A stretch of 64,000 bases of DNA from an uncultured Planctomycetaceae bacterium (GTDB lineage: Bacteria; Planctomycetota; Planctomycetia; Planctomycetales; Planctomycetaceae): positions 248,001 through 312,000 of the forward strand of contig CAIOKE010000133.1 of NCBI GenBank assembly GCA_903858815.1, read 5' to 3'. Shown piece after piece: positions 17,932-27,276 of this stretch (position 1 is the stretch's first letter; every line of letters begins with the position of its first letter). Below the pieces are notes generated by a model. It worked only from the letters and a program-made list of their open reading frames with translations, was not told where the DNA came from and made no database searches. The position numbers and the translations under genes are program-made.

Positions 17932-18719
17932 TCTACTACTTCCTTCAAAGAAGGCAGACTTCGCAGTCTTTCGGAACATTCCTCAGCAATCCTGAAGAAA
18001 CGCACCGTATCCGCATGCAGCAGCTCGGCAAGACGCCGTTCATCGAGGCCACTCAGCAGTCGCCTTGGTCGAGCGAGGTAATGAGTGCAGACATCCAACG
18101 CGCGGATCTGCCACTTTGCCGCATCCTGCTCTGCTGACAAACCAGTACTCTCAGACGCGGTGCCCGTTGGGCGCAGCGGCTTTATTAAACTTAAAGCACA
18201 GGCGGCATACACAACACATTCCAGAGGCACACTGCCACCAGGGACCCCAAACTTACCCTCCGGCTGCCCCGAAAGACTGTCCACATGCAGCACCAGCCAC
18301 GTCAGCACCGCCCCCCATTCGAGAACACAGGGTGCCGGCTCAGAGACACCCTGCAGAGCGGCAATCTTGTACAGATGATCGACCGTAAATCGCTGAATAT
18401 CTCGGCCCTGTTTCAACTGCTCGATACGTTTTCCACCCAGATCCAGACGTCGGCTGATCTCATTGTTACGGACCGCGTCGGCCTGAACCGGTCGGCCCCC
18501 GGGCTGCAGATCCCGCAGAGCCTTCGGTACACCCTGCAGATACAATTCATGTAACCGAAAGCAGAACTTGGCCGCCTTTTCACTCAACTCAGCCATCGTC
18601 AACGGACGGGGACTGTGATCCTCAGACTGCGAATCACGCCGCGAAGAACGCACGATCGGCGTTCGCAGCTCTCGCTGGCGAACTAACCACCAGTCACCTG
18701 GCAGAATATCAAAATTCAT
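17928..18719 (-). CDS. Unrecognised cytosolic protein coupled to membrane partner
   Basis: The frame runs from ATG 18878 but no start has a good ribosome binding site; I list ATG 18719 (263 aa, MNFDILPGDWWLVRQRE). The longer form (316 aa) would leave a shorter gap to the upstream oxidoreductase. The product is basic to neutral with no membrane segment. A central region (NEISRRLDLGGKRIEQLKQG) looks like two helices with a turn and could bind DNA; later there are two hydrophobic helices (VLTWLVLHV, VVYAACALSL) and a C-terminal RRLAELLHADTVRFFRIAEE. The ATGA overlap with the downstream membrane protein implies the two act together. No family was recognised. Confidence 0.55.
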   Translation of the reverse strand: MNFDILPGDWWLVRQRELRTPIVRSSRRDSQSEDHSPRPLTMAELSEKAAKFCFRLHELYLQGVPKALRDLQPGGRPVQADAVRNNEISRRLDLGGKRIEQLKQGRDIQRFTVDHLYKIAALQGVSEPAPCVLEWGAVLTWLVLHVDSLSGQPEGKFGVPGGSVPLECVVYAACALSLIKPLRPTGTASESTGLSAEQDAAKWQIRALDVCTHYLARPRRLLSGLDERRLAELLHADTVRFFRIAEECSERLRSLPSLKEVVE

Positions 18720-18935
18720 CCTGGCTGTAGACAAGATCTGACTCCCGGGAAATTCCCGCACAGAACTGGATGCTGTTGCCCCGCCAGAATACGCACTCCA
18801 ACGCGGAATTGAAAGCACCGAATCCTGCGAATCTACCGGTTTCACGCGTGCTCCGATCTCCGCCTCGCAGCAAATCATGCGGCAGCGACTGGTCAGGATC
18901 CGAATGAAGCAGAACTTCCGCCTGTCGACAGGCCA

Positions 18936-20546
18936 TCAACCGCGGTAACTGCTGCCCTGCCCCTCCAGCACACAGCGAGCCGCATGATAACCCGGAATTC
19001 CGCTGATCGCACCACCCCGGACCGCACTGGAACCCGCCAGATAAATGCCCGGCCACTCTGTCTCTACCCCACGTCCCCCAGCCGCTGCCACATCGTCCGT
19101 GAAGAACCACGACGGCTGATTGTGGAAGATATTGCCACGGTCGAGATCAAGTTCGTGCTGCAGATCCTGCGGTGTGTGAATTTCCAGGCACATCGAACCA
19201 TTGGCGTCACGCGCCAGACAATCCTGAATTGGCTCTGCACACAACCGATTCAACCCGTCAAGATAACGTGACAGTACCAACTGACGTCGCTGATCATGCG
19301 ATTCTTCAAATAATCGCCACGGCATATCCAGACCAAACAGTGTCAGCGTGTGAAAACCAGCAGCCTGCAGCGCCGGCGATAGTATCGAGGGATCCGTCAG
19401 AGTATGACAATAGATTTCCCCCGGAGCCGGATCCGGAATCTGCCCGGCCGCAGCCAGTCGATATGAATCCAGCATCTGGGCATACCCCTCATCAATATGC
19501 AGTGTCCCAGCAAACGCATCCTGTGCGGAAACATCACGATCTTTCAGTCGTGGCAGTCGCTGCAGCAGCATATTGATCTTGATCACCGATCCTTCGTCGC
19601 GATCCGCTGCCTGCCATGTCTGCCCCAGCAGGCTGGCCGTCGTACGAGGCCCGGCATTCAGCAGCACCGCCCCCGCATCAATTCCATACTCCCGTCCCTC
19701 ATGCAGCCAGGTCACGCGATGCCACTTCGTCCCCGGCTCAACACGAACTGCGGGCGACTCCGTATACAGTTCCACGCCAGCTTCCATACAACGCTGCATC
19801 AGGGCACCGGTCAGAGATCTCATGCCACCCTCAGGAACACGCCATTCGCCCGTGCCGTTGCCACAGATGTGATACAGGAAACAGCGGTTCTGCAGCAGAT
19901 CTGCATCATGTGGTCCCGCCAGAACCCCGATCTTCCCGTCCGTCATCACAAGCCCGCGAACCGTATCCGTAAGGAGATATCGCTCAATCGCCTCACCCAG
20001 CGGACGCTCGACAAAACCATCCCATGCCTCGCACTGCTCCTTCGTCCGCAGCTGCTGCTGAAACTGTTGTCGGGTCTGCAACGGCTGCAGGAACGAGGGA
20101 GCGATCAACGCCGCCAGTTCTGACTGCAGTGCAGTGAACTTCAGATATCCCCGCCACTCCTCAGCCCCCCCGGGCAATTCCTCCATCGATTCCCGTGACC
20201 TCTGCTGATCGTCCGGAAACAGCAGCAGCCCTCGCTGTCGGCCCCGCGCGTCGTGCCACGGTGTGTATGACGAAACACGACGCCGCAAAGTACGAAAATT
20301 CAGCCGCAGATCACCGACAATCTGATCCGGCAGCAGCGACACCAGGTACGAATATCTTGACAGCCACGCTTCATAGTCCGGAAAGACCTGCCGGGAAATC
20401 GTTGCACCCCCGAACTGGCTGCCACGTTCCAGTACCAGCACCGATTTACCGGCTGCCGCCAGATACGCCGCTGCAATCAAACCATTGTGACCACTACCCA
20501 CAATGACGACATCCCGCGATCCGCTCACCGGCTGCATCTGTTTCAT
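18936..20546 (-). CDS. FAD-dependent CrtI/PYROXD2-like oxidoreductase
   Basis: The ATG at 20546 has AGGCGG nearby and places the dinucleotide-binding motif at the usual distance from the start (VVIVGSGHNGLIAAAYLAAA, then LVLERG and GGA). The longer frame from 20624 would overlap the upstream gene. The 536-aa length fits the phytoene desaturase/all-trans-retinol saturase/PYROXD2 group, and the C-terminal FAD motif is visible as GIYLAGSSAVRGGAISGIPG. Planctomycetes make carotenoids and this group includes carotenoid desaturases, but the sequence looks closer to PYROXD2-like proteins of uncertain substrate. It follows the OstA-like gene by 34 bp in the same run. Confidence 0.85.
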   Translation of the reverse strand: MKQMQPVSGSRDVVIVGSGHNGLIAAAYLAAAGKSVLVLERGSQFGGATISRQVFPDYEAWLSRYSYLVSLLPDQIVGDLRLNFRTLRRRVSSYTPWHDARGRQRGLLLFPDDQQRSRESMEELPGGAEEWRGYLKFTALQSELAALIAPSFLQPLQTRQQFQQQLRTKEQCEAWDGFVERPLGEAIERYLLTDTVRGLVMTDGKIGVLAGPHDADLLQNRCFLYHICGNGTGEWRVPEGGMRSLTGALMQRCMEAGVELYTESPAVRVEPGTKWHRVTWLHEGREYGIDAGAVLLNAGPRTTASLLGQTWQAADRDEGSVIKINMLLQRLPRLKDRDVSAQDAFAGTLHIDEGYAQMLDSYRLAAAGQIPDPAPGEIYCHTLTDPSILSPALQAAGFHTLTLFGLDMPWRLFEESHDQRRQLVLSRYLDGLNRLCAEPIQDCLARDANGSMCLEIHTPQDLQHELDLDRGNIFHNQPSWFFTDDVAAAGGRGVETEWPGIYLAGSSAVRGGAISGIPGYHAARCVLEGQGSSYRG

Positions 20547-20580
20547 ACATTCCGCCTGACAGGGAACGTCGCCACCAATG

Positions 20581-23500
20581 TCACAGCCCCCCCGAAGTCT
20601 GGACTCCGGTGATCTGATTGGCATTCAGATAATTACGATCCGAGTAATACTCAAAGCGACGACCGGTCAGCACCTGCGGCTGGCCATTGTTTGGCAGATA
20701 GGTGACTTTCGCCTGCCGTCCCTCTTCCGCCCGCAGAATATACTGCTGCTTGGCATGGTCGTACGTGATTTTGTCTGCATCACCTGAAAACAGCCGAGAC
20801 TCCAGACGACACGGGGCTCGAGTCCCTCCACCACCACCGGCCGCATTGGATTCGGCCACCAGCGAAAAGGAACGCGCCTGATCACCACCACCTGCTGTCA
20901 GCGAAACTGTCAGGTTCTCACACCCCATTAATCCCGTCTGGTCCGGCAACTCAGAAACACTCAATCGCTCCAGACTGATCTTCTCATCCAGTGATCGCAC
21001 CGGCCCGAATACTCCCCGCACATGCTGCCGCAACCGCACAAAATTCGCCTGCTGACTGCCATCCAGTGTCCCGATAAAAGTCGCCCTGACGTACACGAAC
21101 GCCTGATCCGGTTCACTGACCGGTGTATTGGCTCTTGCTACTGCAGCCCGCGAAACTGCCAGTCGACCGCTGGAATCAGGTTGTACAGTTTCCGCATAGC
21201 CCGGACCTGTACCACGAAACTGCCCGCTCGCATATTCAAACTCAAAATCGGCAAACTCCGCGAAATGCCGGGCTGTCACAACGCCACCCGTCAGCATCTC
21301 TGCCTTCACCTGCACTCGCCCCTCACACTCAATTCGCTCGATACCCGGACGTCGCTGCTCAGCCGACTCATCAATCACCGCAGAGACCACTTCAATTTCT
21401 CGCCCCGCCGCAGGCTGCTCAACACGCACCGCCTCACCGAAATGCACGATCATACCCGCACATGTCAGCTCCACATCAAAATCTGTCTCGTTATCCAGTA
21501 CCGCTCGCACGTTCCCCGTGAATCGGGCCGTGCGCTCAGCAAACGACATCTTCTCATTCCAGTAGATATCCAATGGAGCAGGTCGAGCCAGCGGTTTACC
21601 ATCAAGCCCGCGATCCACAATAAAGCGAATCCGACCACTCCCGCGAACCTCGGCTTCACGCCGGGCAGCCTGCAGCGGAGATATCAGCTCATTCAGATCG
21701 ATTCGCGGACCATCGATACGATCTGAAACCCGAATGACGCTGGCCGGGTCGCCAAACAACATGATCCTTCGACTACCGTCAAATCCAGCCGCAGCATGCA
21801 ACGATTTCCCCTCCGCCGTGAAGTTCTCCGACTCCCGCTCGCCCCGGTGAGTCACAGCGACGCTGCCACGCAGCCAAAGATCCTCAAATCGAACCCGACT
21901 GGTCGCAGAAGTTCGCAGCCTCGTCTCAACTGCATCACAGAAGAACTTTGTCTTCCCGGATTGCCCCGCACCCAGTGGGGGAGCAGGCAGACCAGTCACC
22001 GCAGTGTCCACTGTTTGTGTTCCCGCTGCGGTCGCGTCGTAGGGAACGCCAGACTGCTGCTCTGCACCCGCTGCAGACTCCGGCTCAAATTCCACCAGCA
22101 GCGATTCCCGAGCATTGCCCGTCAATTGAGGTGAATCCAGCCGAACATCCCCCACAGCACGCAACTGCCGCGGACCTCGCAGCGCCGGACTTGCTGTGCC
22201 TGCCACCGACTCACTGCTGCCATGCATCGTCAGAGCAATTTCATTTGCAGCCAGCGACAGCTGCTGCGGACGCCAACCCACCTGCGCCTGCCCCGTCAGC
22301 AGCAGTACATCCTGTTCAGTACGCGTCAGCTGCAGGGATGTTTCCCACTTTGCTGTTACCGCTTCACGATCGATTGCAGCATTTGCTGCTTCTCCCGCAG
22401 GCAGTTCCGGAGGCTCCAGCTGACCGGGGCCCGAACACTGCAGCATTCGCAGCTGGCTGCGCACATCGAGTATTGCCACCACGGCCGGCGCAGTCAGACG
22501 ACGACCCTGATGTTCCACAGTGACCGGAGCAGCCGGACCAGCCGGACCAACCGGCCGCCCTGTCAGATCCAGACGACGTTCATCTATCTGGTAAACGAGG
22601 CGGCTCATTGATGCGGTAATCTGCTTCGATTCGGAACGAAACAGCACTCGGCGCCCGTCGGCGGCGATTGACACCGCCGCCAGCTTCTGACTACTGCCCT
22701 TGTCCTGCGGGTCCCGCTCCTGACGCCGCAGCTGCAGGACCAGTCGCGAACAGAACAGACGATCACGACTGCCATCCTCCTGAGGCTGCTCGACAAGTAC
22801 CTGATTGTCCGGACGCAGTTCTCGATCAACAAAACCTGAAAAAGTACACTCCTGGGTGGGCACGTAGTATTCGAAGCCATTGGCCGCCGAAATCTGCAGC
22901 TGCACAGGCTTTTCCGTTGTCGCCTGTTCCCTGAAGGACAGACTGCAGTTCACTCGCCCCAGCAGACGTACGCGACGAATATCCGAGACCGTCATCAGCC
23001 CCCGCTCCTCGGGATCCCCGACCGCCGCCAGCTCAATCTCTACCCCACCCTCAGCCGTACCCGTGTGCTCCTCCCAGCCAAATCGCACCGGCTCACTGGA
23101 CCAGATTCGCAGTGAATCCTCTTCGAAATAGAATGTGCGACCTTCGATTCTGAGTCCCTGCGGTCCTTCAATACGTACTTCACCCGCCAGCAGACCTGAT
23201 GTGATCTTCCCGAACTGACCCGCTCCCAGCGACAAGGCAGAAGAACAGGCAAAGCTGGCAGACTCCGCCACCGCTGTAATCGGAGCCTCTTCGTCTTCAC
23301 TGCCCTGCCAGACCATGGCAACCGGGCTGACACGAATCGATCGATTTTCATTCAGCAGTTCATGCTGGTCAAAAAACAGCAGCCGACTGCCGTCACGAAA
23401 TCGACTGTTGGCCTTCCGGACCCATTCATGCTGGGGCAGCCAGCGACTGGCCGAAGCGGCAAAAACCGGTGACGACTTTTCCACTGCCGCCGGCTGTGCC

Positions 23501-23631
23501 TTCGCAATCTGCGGACTGCGATTCACAGTCAGCAGTGGTCGCGTGATCTGAGAATACAGCAGATACAGCGCAGACAGGCCGACCGCTGCCAGCAGCGTTC
23601 GTGAATTCCTGGGTAAGTCGCTCAGTGCCAT
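20581..23631 (-). CDS. Large OstA/LptA-like envelope protein (putative LPS transport)
   Basis: The 1016-aa product starts at ATG 23631. An N-terminal membrane helix (about residues 11-28, TLLAAVGLSALYLLYSQI) anchors a very long periplasmic part made of beta-rich repeats. Several stretches have the OstA/LptA flavour: ESASFACSSALSLGAGQ, VRIEGPQGLRIEGRTFYF, GKSLHAAAGFDGSRRIMLFG, and the C-terminal DADKITYDHAKQQYILRAEE, which is the typical DGDxIxYD... motif of LptA/LptD N-terminal domains. Gene order supports this: it lies 35 bp after kdsD, and in Escherichia coli kdsD precedes lptC and lptA. It may combine an LptC-like anchor with several LptA-like modules. Function inferred, not proven. Confidence 0.65.
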   Translation of the reverse strand: MALSDLPRNSRTLLAAVGLSALYLLYSQITRPLLTVNRSPQIAKAQPAAVEKSSPVFAASASRWLPQHEWVRKANSRFRDGSRLLFFDQHELLNENRSIRVSPVAMVWQGSEDEEAPITAVAESASFACSSALSLGAGQFGKITSGLLAGEVRIEGPQGLRIEGRTFYFEEDSLRIWSSEPVRFGWEEHTGTAEGGVEIELAAVGDPEERGLMTVSDIRRVRLLGRVNCSLSFREQATTEKPVQLQISAANGFEYYVPTQECTFSGFVDRELRPDNQVLVEQPQEDGSRDRLFCSRLVLQLRRQERDPQDKGSSQKLAAVSIAADGRRVLFRSESKQITASMSRLVYQIDERRLDLTGRPVGPAGPAAPVTVEHQGRRLTAPAVVAILDVRSQLRMLQCSGPGQLEPPELPAGEAANAAIDREAVTAKWETSLQLTRTEQDVLLLTGQAQVGWRPQQLSLAANEIALTMHGSSESVAGTASPALRGPRQLRAVGDVRLDSPQLTGNARESLLVEFEPESAAGAEQQSGVPYDATAAGTQTVDTAVTGLPAPPLGAGQSGKTKFFCDAVETRLRTSATSRVRFEDLWLRGSVAVTHRGERESENFTAEGKSLHAAAGFDGSRRIMLFGDPASVIRVSDRIDGPRIDLNELISPLQAARREAEVRGSGRIRFIVDRGLDGKPLARPAPLDIYWNEKMSFAERTARFTGNVRAVLDNETDFDVELTCAGMIVHFGEAVRVEQPAAGREIEVVSAVIDESAEQRRPGIERIECEGRVQVKAEMLTGGVVTARHFAEFADFEFEYASGQFRGTGPGYAETVQPDSSGRLAVSRAAVARANTPVSEPDQAFVYVRATFIGTLDGSQQANFVRLRQHVRGVFGPVRSLDEKISLERLSVSELPDQTGLMGCENLTVSLTAGGGDQARSFSLVAESNAAGGGGGTRAPCRLESRLFSGDADKITYDHAKQQYILRAEEGRQAKVTYLPNNGQPQVLTGRRFEYYSDRNYLNANQITGVQTSGGL

Positions 23632-23666
23632 CCGTCGCTCTGTCCACTCTCAATCATACAACCCGT

Positions 23667-24740
23667 TCACGCAGCCCGTCGCTGATGATCGTCCACCGTC
23701 GGCCTTACCTCAGTTTCGTCAACTCGTCCCAGCACATCCGTGATGTCCAGCAGTCCCAGCGGAATCCTGCGTTCATCAATTACGGGCAATTCACTCAGCT
23801 TGCGTTCCGACATCAGATGAATGGCCTCCGGCAGCAGGACACCAGGAGCAATCGTGATCGGATTGCGAGTCATAACCAGCTCGATCGCCTCGTCCAGGTG
23901 TTCATCGCGGCGAGTCTCGAACAGCCGTGCCAGGTCACTGTCCGTAAACAGCCCTGTCAGACGTCCTTCAGCATTCACCAGCAACACGGCACCACTGCGA
24001 CGTCCCGGACGACTCAGCTGAATCATCACTTCACGGACGGTCTGTGACTGCTGAGCAATCCGAATCTCTGATCCCTGCCGCATCACTTCACGCACCGGGC
24101 ACAGTTGACGACCCAGACTGCCGGCCGGATGAAACTTTGAAAAATGCTCCGCAGTAAAACCCCGCGCGTGGCTGGTCACCAAAGCCAGTGCATCGCCCAG
24201 AGCCAGCATGGCTGTCGTGGAACAGCTCGGAGCCAGAGCCAGCGGACCAGCTTCCCGATGGCGACCGATCGACAGAACCACCTCGGCAGCACGTGCCAGA
24301 GCATTCCGATCGTCGCGAGTGATCGCCATCATCGGCACACCCTGCTGACGCAGAGGCATAATCAGCCCCAAAAGCTCCTCTGTTTCACCACTGTTCGACA
24401 ATGCCACCACAAGATCATGAACTCCCACACTGCCCAGATCACCGTGTCGAGCTTCTGTCGGATGCAGAAAATGTGAGCGAGTCCCTGTGCTGGAAAATGT
24501 CGCTGACAACTTTCGACCAATCAGCCCGGCTTTGCCAACCCCGGTCACAACCACACTGCCGGTGCAGCGCAGGATCAGACGAACAGCCTCACAGAAACGG
24601 CGATCAAGTCCATCGGCAACCTGCCGCAGCACGTCGGCCTCCTGATGGACAATCAACCGTGCCTCACGCAGCAGATCATGATCCTCAGGGGGCCCCGAGC
24701 CATACCACGCAGACAGGGAATTTCCGGAATGAGCATTCAT
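23667..24740 (-). CDS. kdsD: Arabinose-5-phosphate isomerase, KpsF/GutQ family
   Basis: This enzyme interconverts ribulose-5-phosphate and arabinose-5-phosphate, the first step toward Kdo of lipopolysaccharide. The 357-aa length is close to that of the family. The SIS domain is clear: VVVTGVGKAGLIGRKLSATF, STGTRSHFLHPTEARHGDLG, VVALSNSGETEELLGLI and the family-typical FSKFHPAGSLGRQL. Two CBS domains follow (about 218-275 and 285-345). AGGATGACGCC precedes the ATG. Its downstream neighbour is the OstA-like protein, so the pair may link Kdo synthesis with LPS transport. The C-terminal tail is somewhat longer and more basic than usual. Confidence 0.92.
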   Translation of the reverse strand: MNAHSGNSLSAWYGSGPPEDHDLLREARLIVHQEADVLRQVADGLDRRFCEAVRLILRCTGSVVVTGVGKAGLIGRKLSATFSSTGTRSHFLHPTEARHGDLGSVGVHDLVVALSNSGETEELLGLIMPLRQQGVPMMAITRDDRNALARAAEVVLSIGRHREAGPLALAPSCSTTAMLALGDALALVTSHARGFTAEHFSKFHPAGSLGRQLCPVREVMRQGSEIRIAQQSQTVREVMIQLSRPGRRSGAVLLVNAEGRLTGLFTDSDLARLFETRRDEHLDEAIELVMTRNPITIAPGVLLPEAIHLMSERKLSELPVIDERRIPLGLLDITDVLGRVDETEVRPTVDDHQRRAA

Positions 24741-24916
24741 GGCGTCATCCTGACGTAACCGCGCGGTGAAGGCATCCTGCCTGCAGTTGTCAACAAAAAT
24801 CCACGGTTTTCGCGACGATTCCGTTGTAACCTATCACATTCACACCCCGATGGTCAACGCCGAAAATCCCCCCGAAGAAAATCATAAACATTTGTCAAAA
24901 AACAACTTACAGAAGA

Positions 24917-27061
24917 TCACAAGCGAATTAATTGCAGCAGATTTGAGTAATCGTCGGTCCAGACAACTCGCGATGTCGCCGGTAAAGGTGCCTGAGCAGA
25001 CTCAAACAGCTCATGCTGCAGCGTCTCCGGACGCTCAGACATCAGAGTCCACAGACTCCCGGATCCAGACGGCAGGCGCTGGCCTGTCGCCGGATCCGAC
25101 TCCGCCTTCTTCAACAGCGATATACTCGTCATACCGGTCGTTGCAGCCACCCCCTCTGTCACACGTCGCAAATCCAGATGCAGATTGGAAATGTGAATCG
25201 CCAGGATCCCACCCGGTGCCAGATGCCTGCGGCAAAGTTCCACCGCTTCACGAGTCAGTAGATGAGTTGGCACGGCATCCCCGGAAAATGCATCCAGCAC
25301 CAGCAACTGATACTGCTGAGGCGACTGGGCCTCCAGCTGCAGTCGCGCGTCTCCGGAGATGACCTGAATCGTGGCTGCCGAATCGGACAGAAACCGAAAC
25401 TGTTCCCGAGCCAGCGTGATGACACCCGGATCAATCTCGTAAAATGTGAACTGATCTCCCGCACGGCCGTACGCCGCCAGCGTACCAGTGCCAAGGCCCA
25501 CCAGTCCGGCTTTCAGCGACTGCCCTTCGGCCAGCGCCCGCTCTCGCAGCACAGCTATGGCCTTCGCTACACCCGTCTCATACCCGTAATACGTTGTCGG
25601 AACCGAAGGTCGCCTGCGAAACTGCAGCCCATGAGTGATCCGACCGTGCACCAGAACAGTCGCGTCTTCCACGCTGTCATACTCCACCTCCAGCACACCA
25701 TAGAAAGTCCTGCGCACTGCCGTACATTTCAGCCACGCACTGACCGAGGCCACTGTAGTCGTCAGGATGGAAACAATCAGCAGTATGGCAACCCCTGCAG
25801 CCGGAAGAGGAGGCCTGCGAATCGTGAGCCAACCGCGTTCGCCAAACCAGACGCCAATCGCCAGTAGTGCTGCCGACAGCATCGCCAGGTCATGCTCCCA
25901 GTACTGCGGCAGCAGCAGCGGCGCCAGCACACCAACGACAATACCACCACAGGCCCCTCCGGCTGCGGTGGTCAGGTAAAACAGCGTCAGGTGCTCTGCT
26001 GCCGGACGCTGTCGTGCCAGCTCCCCGTGACACAGCATGAAGACAGCAGAAAGGCTGCCAAACCAGACCAATAACTGAACCAGCAGCGGCAACTGAGCAC
26101 CCAAAGTCTGTACATAACACAGAATCAGCAGCAGCAGAGCACTGATCTGACACCACCACCGCCTCACATACCAGCGATCACTTTCGAAACACAGAATGAA
26201 TGACAGCAGATACAGTGCCAGTGGTATCACCCATAAAAACGGGACCACCGCAACGTCCTGACAGATCTGAGCTGTCTCCGCCAGCAAAAGTACTGTCGCC
26301 AGACATGACAAACCAAACCACACACCCCGCTGCGACCATGTGATTCCAGTCGCTGCCCCCGGCCCCTGCAATTTGGCTGCTCGTCCGGAGTCGAACTCAG
26401 ACACAACACGGCTCAGTCCTGTCAGCAGTACTCCTGAACAGCACGCCGAAAATACAAGAAAGACAATCTGCCAGAGCCGAGTCTGCTGAGACAGAGGCAG
26501 CAATGGCTCGATAACAAATGGGTAACTCACCAGAGCCAGCAAAGAACCGGCATTCGAAAGAGCATACAGTCGATGCGGCGAACCTCCCGGACTCAGCTCG
26601 GCAAACCACGACAGCAGCAGGGGACCGGTGGTACTCAGGACAAAATAGGGCAGCCCAACTGTGGTCAGCAGCAACCAAAGAATCTGCAGCACCGGAGTAT
26701 CCCCGATATCGGCTGCTGAAACGGGGGCCGGAGCAATTCGCAGCAGCAGGCAGGCCACCAGCAGCAGAATTGTGTGCAACCCAGCCTGCTGACGTCGCGA
26801 AAGACGCGAAACAAGCAGATGGGAATAAAGATAGCCCCCGAACAGCAGCGTCTGGAAAAACAGCATGCACGTCGTCCAGACCGCCGAAGCACCGCCGAAT
26901 GTCGGCAACAGCAGCCTGCTGATCAATGGCTGAATCTGAAATAACAGAAAAGCACTGAGGAACACTGTTCCTGCCAGCACCATCGGGACAGCCCGTTGCA
27001 GCCCGGAAAGTATCTGCCTGTCAACCATGTAGTGACTCTGCTGAGTTTCTGCATCAGACAC
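24917..27061 (-). CDS. Fused polytopic membrane and spermidine synthase-like protein
   Basis: The frame begins at GTG 27061, with ATG 27028 as an alternative (703 aa); neither has a strong ribosome binding site. About 12 to 14 hydrophobic segments fill residues 20-440, beginning with LAGTVFLSAFLLFQIQPLIS, a motif found in many fused MFS/spermidine synthase proteins. The C-terminal 240 residues form a Rossmann methyltransferase-like domain: AGLVGLGTGTLAAYG, FYEIDPGVITLAREQFRFL, VISGDARLQL and LLVLDAFSGDAVPTHLL. The acidic residue of LVLDAFSGD sits where polyamine synthases bind substrate. The real substrate of these fusions is unknown. It is divergent from the thioredoxin-PDZ gene. Confidence 0.85.
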   Translation of the reverse strand: MSDAETQQSHYMVDRQILSGLQRAVPMVLAGTVFLSAFLLFQIQPLISRLLLPTFGGASAVWTTCMLFFQTLLFGGYLYSHLLVSRLSRRQQAGLHTILLLVACLLLRIAPAPVSAADIGDTPVLQILWLLLTTVGLPYFVLSTTGPLLLSWFAELSPGGSPHRLYALSNAGSLLALVSYPFVIEPLLPLSQQTRLWQIVFLVFSACCSGVLLTGLSRVVSEFDSGRAAKLQGPGAATGITWSQRGVWFGLSCLATVLLLAETAQICQDVAVVPFLWVIPLALYLLSFILCFESDRWYVRRWWCQISALLLLILCYVQTLGAQLPLLVQLLVWFGSLSAVFMLCHGELARQRPAAEHLTLFYLTTAAGGACGGIVVGVLAPLLLPQYWEHDLAMLSAALLAIGVWFGERGWLTIRRPPLPAAGVAILLIVSILTTTVASVSAWLKCTAVRRTFYGVLEVEYDSVEDATVLVHGRITHGLQFRRRPSVPTTYYGYETGVAKAIAVLRERALAEGQSLKAGLVGLGTGTLAAYGRAGDQFTFYEIDPGVITLAREQFRFLSDSAATIQVISGDARLQLEAQSPQQYQLLVLDAFSGDAVPTHLLTREAVELCRRHLAPGGILAIHISNLHLDLRRVTEGVAATTGMTSISLLKKAESDPATGQRLPSGSGSLWTLMSERPETLQHELFESAQAPLPATSRVVWTDDYSNLLQLIRL

Positions 27062-27276
27062 CTCGACACCATGCCGCGAATCTTAACCACTGCCATTCGC
27101 TTCAGGAAACACTAAACCGGCCGGCTGACTGCATCTCAGCCACGTTCCTCCACACCGCCCCCCCCTCACGCATCGCAATTCCCGGAATACATCGATATGC
27201 TTGCAAATCAGCCTCCGCTGCCTGTATCTGGTATCTGCTCCCAAAACAACTGCCCTCCTGCCCCGCAAAGGTTCCC

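Noticed and set aside
24741-24916. Promoter for kdsD from TTGACA at 24793-24788 or TTGACC near 24855
   Set aside because: TTGACA or TTGACC hexamers are present but no matching -10 lies 16-18 bp downstream on the minus strand.
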